Source: Chrysochromulina parva
Taxonomy: Eukaryota; Haptophyta; Prymnesiales; Chrysochromulinaceae
Assembly: GCA_002887195.1 (NCBI GenBank)
Contig: PJAB01002097.1
Location: 1 to 10,517 of the forward strand
Length of the DNA: 10,517 bases
Direction of reading: 5' to 3'
The notes under the pieces are model-generated. The model was not told the DNA's origin, did no database searches, and was given only the letters and a program-made list of their open reading frames with translations. Below are positions 6,618 through 10,517 of this stretch, piece after piece. The position numbers and the translations under genes were made by a program. Every line of letters starts with the position of its first letter. Within the stretch, counting starts at the first letter, position 1.

Positions 6618-9600
6618 TCAAAGAGACGTCGTTCCTGGATCCTGCGTGCGACCGACCGGCATCTCGGGCTCCGCGACAAAGACCCTCGATGCGGAGGCCG
6701 CATCGTAACGGATCCGGATGGCTGTGGGGAGCGGGGGAGCGGCTCGAATGATCTCGGGCACGGTCGGTTTGCAACCTGCGCTCGACGTCGCGCCCGGGCC
6801 CTCGGCCTCGGCAGCGAGCTCCTTCGCTGCACGCGACGCGAGGTACTTTTCACGTGCGACGGACACCTTGACCTGATCGGGTACGTCTGGCACGCAGATG
6901 TCGATGAGGACACGCGCGAGGACGAGCACCTTGACTGCGACGAGCACGCACACCCATTGGGCAAGCTCGGGCCTTAGCCTGGGCAGGTGCACCGCGAGCT
7001 GCTCGAAAAAGTCGGTAGTCACCATCAAGTAGAGGAGGTTGACAAGGATGGCGGCGTATGAGAGGGCCTTGATCGCGACGCGCCACGGGCCGATGTCCTT
7101 CGCCGCTTGCGCGGGGATGCGCCGCGCGACGAAGAGCAGCTTGAACGCGTCTGCGCGCACCTCGACAAGGTTGTTGACTAGCGCAAGCAGCGGCGCGATC
7201 GGCAGCACGATGGAGAACATGAGCACGTACCCGTACTGGATCACCAGCTCGTTGTACTCGTAGAAGGTGGCTCCAAGCCCTCCCTCTTCAGACTTGGGAG
7301 GCGCGCGCTCGTACTCGGCGATCACATCGAGCATCTTGCTCAGCTCGTCCTGCCTTAACTGCTCCTCGGGTTCCAGTGTCACACTACCGGTGTTCGTGTT
7401 GACCCTGCCCATTTCTCGTTTGCGCTTGCGCGCTGCGCGCGCAAGCTCCTCGAGGTCGAGGGGGCCGTCGGACGGATTCGTCTGATCGGCCCGTTTCTTG
7501 CGCTGGCAGCAGCAGCACAGGCGGGCGAGCACGTCGTCTTTCAGCCCCTTGTTTCCAAGGGCGACTGTCAAGACCTCGGTCAACTGCCCGATGGCGATGT
7601 TGACGAGCAAGATCGAGAGCAGGAGCGCCCTAAGCTCCTCGGAGCACTGCCGCACATTCTCGTCAGCCCATTCCGGCCGAGCGCTCTCCGTGTAGCATCG
7701 GTGCAGCTCGATCCCAAACAGCCGGATCCCAAACGGCTTGAGGAAGCAGATGTAGATCGGCTGGAAGTAGCAATTGATGCATTGGAACGTGAAGAGCTTG
7801 ATGGTGAGGTGAGTGCCGAAGTTGAACTCGAGCCGGTAGTTCTCGAGCGTGGTGAGCCAGAGCGCGATCGTGCGCCAGAGGGTATTGAAGATCATGATCA
7901 TCAGCGCGTTCGCCACGCTGTAGATCAGGCTGCCCTGCCCGCCCACGCGGTCCGAGTGCTCCTGGAGGAGTGCCGAGAAGAACTGCATCAGGAAGATGCA
8001 CACGATACATGCCAGTCCCATCAGGACAAGGATCACATACGAGCGCGTCTGGCGCCGCCGGCGCATGCGCAGCGGGAAGTACTGATCTCGAGGGTGGGCC
8101 GACGAGGCGGCAGTGGTGTCGGTGGCTAGGGTGGCGACGGCGGTGTCGAGGGTGCTGTAGGGGGGGGCGGCGGCACTCTCGTCCATGATCGCCGGAGACA
8201 CAGCAGCACCCTCGACCCTCGCGCTCCTTCTGGCGCGCTCTTGCCAAAGCTGATCGCGCTTCCACTCGGCGTCGGTTTGTTGATCGAGCGTAACGAAGAG
8301 CTGCTCCTCGGTGTAGAAGCCCTCCCGTACTCCGAGGGCTTTAAATCGGCTGTTGATCGCCGACGGCTGGCCCGAGGCACTCGACGCCTCCCCCCACTCG
8401 GTCGCAAGGATCGCGGCTCGCCGTTTCCACAACTCTTCAAAAAGAGCGCCCCACACAATGATGAAGAGGCCGAAGCCAGCCATGAGCATGGCACGGTTGA
8501 ACCGATCGATCGCCTGCTCGTGGGCGGCGTGCACGCCTTGCCCATTCTCGACCTCGGTGACGTTGGCGGTGACGTTGGCAGTGACGTTGGCGGTGACGTT
8601 GGCGGTGACGTTGGCTTGGAGGCGGCTGTCGTAGAAGAAGCGATCGGAGAGGAACAACGCGAGCCCAACGAGAGCTGGCAGCCAGAGCATACGCGTGTAC
8701 ATCGAGACCCACGCAAAATAGAGCGTGAGCTGTGCGCCCGAATAGCTGTGAATGGCGAGGAGCGTCGAGCTGCGCAGCGGCAGCACGCCCGCGCAGCTTT
8801 GAACGAGGAAGCGGTCTCGGATCCCGGACACCTCGTCGTCATCATGGACGTGCACGAGCTCGAGCATCCGTCCACACAGCTTGAGCTTGGACAGATTCAC
8901 ACCCGCGCCACCCTCGGCCATGGGCGCCTCGAGCACCGCCTGCAGCAGCCGCTGGCGCGTGGCCGATTGGAACGCAGGGAAGACAGTGGCGCTCGCGATG
9001 CGGTACTTTGTGAAGACGCCCTTCAAATTTCGGAGGCGAAGCTTGCGATGCTCCGCCTCCTGCTCGAGACGGGGGAAGCGCTCCGCCTGCCTCAATCGCT
9101 CCCGGTGCGCCCGTAACTGAGCAGGCGTCCGTTGTTTGCCCAACGGCGGCGGCGGCGGCGGCTTGGCGTGAAAGATGGTCTTGATTGAGCCGACACAGAG
9201 CAGTATGCACCGGTGGTCCGAGCAGATCTCAAGCTCTCCTGCCTGCTCGGCCGCCGCGTCCGCCTCGGGCAGCAGCTTGAGCACCTTGCACCCCAGGCCC
9301 GCGGCCAATACGCGGCGCCTCAGCTCGGAGGCGAGCCACGCGGCCGAGCTGCAGCGGCCGTGGCCGCTGCCATCCGCCGCCTCGTCGGAGTCGGGAAGCT
9401 GCAGCGCTTGCCTGAGTACGTGCTCGGCTTTGTGGTCGTCGGCATCGTAGTCCATCGGGAGCACGAGGATGAGGTCCCAATCTGCCGACACCCATGACAA
9501 GTCTGGTTGAGCAGAAGCGATGGTACGGGTATCGCGCTTCGCGATGGCTGACTGGTGTGGGAGTGTCTCCAACTTTACCACGGTCACATCTGCAATCCGC

Positions 9601-9929
9601 CTCGATACGACGTGAGAAGCGGCACCCACGGATTTATGAATTGGAGCTGCCCGATGGATGACAGTACTTTGGCGCTGCTCGATGGATGACTGAATTGGAG
9701 GTAGTGGAGCCAATCGACCAGCGGGCGCTGGCGGCAGCGCTCTAAAGTCCCACGCGGTCGTGCCGGTTGCGGCGTGGTAAAAGTAAGGGGTGCCATCGGC
9801 ACGATGGTAAGTCTCCCACCCTGCCGGGGGTGCGAGAGCCGGCTCCAATTCCTTGTCAGAGCCGATTCCAGCTGCGGGGTCGACCTTGACGGTCTTAGAG
9901 TGGGACCCGATCGAGAAGACGGTTGACAT
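6618..9929 (-). CDS. Anoctamin (TMEM16) family membrane protein with N-terminal WW domain
   Basis: 1103-residue multi-pass membrane protein. Anoctamins are Ca2+-regulated chloride channels or lipid scramblases of plasma and internal membranes. Residues about 34-61 are a WW domain (GWETYHRADGTPYFYH, second W at 60), although the usual proline three residues after the second W is Arg. A soluble region follows, with a P6 run at 257-262. The anoctamin core starts at LYFAWVSMYTRML (near 403). Membrane segments lie near 404-428, 481-500, 632-651, 667-692, 708-730, 768-791, 892-924, 955-972 and 989-1013. The family signature EYNELVIQYG leads to APLLALVNNLVEVRADA, keeping the acidic Ca2+ ligands of TM7 (E891, E894) and TM8 (E923, D927). 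The TM6 ligand is less clear. The first extracellular loop has five NVT sequons; CCCC at 805-808 may be palmitoylated. The start at 9929 is the only ATG after an in-frame stop near 9969. Channel versus scramblase cannot be decided here. Confidence 0.92.
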   Translation of the reverse strand: MSTVFSIGSHSKTVKVDPAAGIGSDKELEPALAPPAGWETYHRADGTPYFYHAATGTTAWDFRALPPAPAGRLAPLPPIQSSIEQRQSTVIHRAAPIHKSVGAASHVVSRRIADVTVVKLETLPHQSAIAKRDTRTIASAQPDLSWVSADWDLILVLPMDYDADDHKAEHVLRQALQLPDSDEAADGSGHGRCSSAAWLASELRRRVLAAGLGCKVLKLLPEADAAAEQAGELEICSDHRCILLCVGSIKTIFHAKPPPPPPLGKQRTPAQLRAHRERLRQAERFPRLEQEAEHRKLRLRNLKGVFTKYRIASATVFPAFQSATRQRLLQAVLEAPMAEGGAGVNLSKLKLCGRMLELVHVHDDDEVSGIRDRFLVQSCAGVLPLRSSTLLAIHSYSGAQLTLYFAWVSMYTRMLWLPALVGLALFLSDRFFYDSRLQANVTANVTANVTANVTANVTEVENGQGVHAAHEQAIDRFNRAMLMAGFGLFIIVWGALFEELWKRRAAILATEWGEASSASGQPSAINSRFKALGVREGFYTEEQLFVTLDQQTDAEWKRDQLWQERARRSARVEGAAVSPAIMDESAAAPPYSTLDTAVATLATDTTAASSAHPRDQYFPLRMRRRRQTRSYVILVLMGLACIVCIFLMQFFSALLQEHSDRVGGQGSLIYSVANALMIMIFNTLWRTIALWLTTLENYRLEFNFGTHLTIKLFTFQCINCYFQPIYICFLKPFGIRLFGIELHRCYTESARPEWADENVRQCSEELRALLLSILLVNIAIGQLTEVLTVALGNKGLKDDVLARLCCCCQRKKRADQTNPSDGPLDLEELARAARKRKREMGRVNTNTGSVTLEPEEQLRQDELSKMLDVIAEYERAPPKSEEGGLGATFYEYNELVIQYGYVLMFSIVLPIAPLLALVNNLVEVRADAFKLLFVARRIPAQAAKDIGPWRVAIKALSYAAILVNLLYLMVTTDFFEQLAVHLPRLRPELAQWVCVLVAVKVLVLARVLIDICVPDVPDQVKVSVAREKYLASRAAKELAAEAEGPGATSSAGCKPTVPEIIRAAPPLPTAIRIRYDAASASRVFVAEPEMPVGRTQDPGTTSL
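8556..8615 (-). repeat. Five tandem 12-bp repeats encoding (Ala-Asn-Val-Thr)5
   Basis: Plus-strand unit GGTGACGTTGGC occurs five times back to back; only the third copy differs (A for the first G), a synonymous change. On the coding strand each unit is GCC AAC GTC ACC, giving ANVT. The product is five N-x-T sequons (N440, N444, N448, N452, N456) in the loop after the first membrane segment of the anoctamin. Confidence 0.95.
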
Positions 9930-10326
9930 GCGGACGAAAAGAAATCTACACACCAAGACGGCGCGTCACGCACGAGTGACGACTCCCTCGTTTGATTTTT
10001 GGAAATAAAGTAAGCGCGAGAGTTCCTGAGCGTTTCTGAGGTCAGGTCTAGCACCCACCACTGCGCGAAAGACATGGTGCCACTTATCTTCGATTCCAGT
10101 AGCGCGTGATTGAACGTGTTCTTGAATGACTTATATGACCGCTACAACACGTTTTGCTCATACATTGTACGCCACCCTCATCGCCGGACCCTATGGCGCA
10201 CACTGGACCGTTTTAAGCATCAGCATTCGCAGAGCCAAGGGCTACAGTTTGCGCCGTTCGCCTGGGCGGCAGCCTTCACCACGGTGGTTGCGAGAGCGGC
10301 GTCGGCACTGCCCAGCGACCAGTGCC
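9930..10326 (-). promoter_or_regulatory. Upstream region of the anoctamin gene
   Basis: About 400 bases between the end of the partial right-hand gene and the anoctamin start, both on the minus strand. A TATA-like CATATAAG (minus strand) is at 10130-10137. A 6-bp dyad, CGTCAC/GTGACG, is at 9964-9969 and 9976-9981. An ATG at 10075 in a strong context (ACC before ATG) opens a 163-codon frame that overlaps the anoctamin start out of frame. The right part must hold the 3' flank of the right-hand gene; no minus-strand AATAAA was seen there. Confidence 0.4.
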
Positions 10327-10517
10327 TTAAGCACCATCAGCAGCCTCTTCAACCGTACCGAAAGAGCCCAGGCCGCGCTGCACCTTGGGCGTGATGTACG
10401 GCGTTGGACTGGCACGGCTTCAAGCTCGACTTCACCAGAAAGACGGAGGTGCCACGCTTGTCGTTGGTCTTGAGGAAGACGATTGACTCCTTCAGGATGA
10501 CCTCGTAGTACTCCTTC
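10327..10517 (-). CDS. Unrecognised protein, C-terminal end, with apparent frame switch
   Basis: A minus-strand coding segment enters from the right edge. From 10516 to about 10400 one frame shows strong G/C third positions and reads KEYYEVILKESIVFLKTNDK and onward, without stops. From about 10398 to the TAA at 10327-10329, the coding-like codon pattern continues in a frame one base further on, reading YITPKVQRGLGSF and ending in EEAADGA. If the first frame is simply followed, it stops at 10349-10351 after a stretch with poor codon use. The switch could be a one-base sequencing insertion, a real frameshift, or a splice junction that I cannot place. No known domain was recognised and no function is proposed. 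Confidence 0.5.

Noticed and set aside
8241..9116. 291-codon plus-strand open frame
   Set aside because: Antisense shadow of the anoctamin gene; high G/C at third positions keeps the opposite strand free of stops.
9930..9956. Anoctamin start at a TTG 27 bases upstream
   Set aside because: It is not an ATG, and an in-frame stop lies just upstream near 9969; the first in-frame ATG is at 9929.
10004..10009. AATAAA on the plus strand
   Set aside because: No plus-strand gene ends nearby, and it lies in the upstream region of a minus-strand gene.
10110..10394. Plus-strand open frames near the right end
   Set aside because: They overlap the partial minus-strand gene, which has better codon use. 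The plus products are Arg/Ser-rich without a domain, but as the gene context is cut off this is less certain.

Overview
This looks like nuclear DNA of a eukaryotic microbe, most likely an alga with a complex (secondary) plastid such as a haptophyte or a stramenopile. Myb/SANT and anoctamin families are eukaryotic. A bacterial-type MutS2 carries what reads as a signal-plus-transit presequence, which suggests a plastid. There are no Shine-Dalgarno-like sites, and one gene is followed by a canonical AATAAA. The DNA is GC-rich with strong G/C preference at third codon positions, and the complete genes run 1.7 to 3.3 kb without an intron. The exact lineage is an inference.

Layout, left to right. 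(1) 1-1064, minus: the N-terminal 354 residues of a Myb/SANT protein, cut by the left edge just after the third helix of its Myb repeat. (2) 1065-1600: intergenic DNA holding the MutS2 3' flank and the Myb upstream region. (3) 1601-4375, minus: complete MutS2 (ATPase, coiled coil, KOW-like and Smr domains) with an N-terminal targeting extension. (4) 4376-4677: a divergent promoter region; a perfect 12-bp inverted repeat sits on the MutS2 start codon. (5) 4678-6369, plus: a SAP-like plus endonuclease/exonuclease/phosphatase (EEP) protein with all EEP catalytic motifs. (6) 6370-6617: a short convergent gap with a poly(A) signal for the EEP gene. (7) 6618-9929, minus: an anoctamin (TMEM16) with an N-terminal WW domain and an in-frame 5 x 12-bp repeat encoding five N-glycosylation sequons. 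(8) 9930-10326: upstream region of the anoctamin gene, with a competing upstream ATG. (9) 10327-10517, minus: the 3' end of an unrecognised gene whose reading frame appears to switch near 10400.

The genes do not form one obvious pathway. The clearest pairing is MutS2 and the SAP-EEP protein, two putative nucleic-acid-processing enzymes transcribed divergently from about 300 bp. Their predicted compartments differ: plastid for MutS2 and nucleus for the EEP protein. No mobile element, CRISPR array, tRNA or rRNA was recognised. The signals I rate highest are the start-codon hairpin of MutS2, the WW-anoctamin fusion with its repeat-built glycosylation cluster, and the uncharacterised Cys/His module of the Myb protein.
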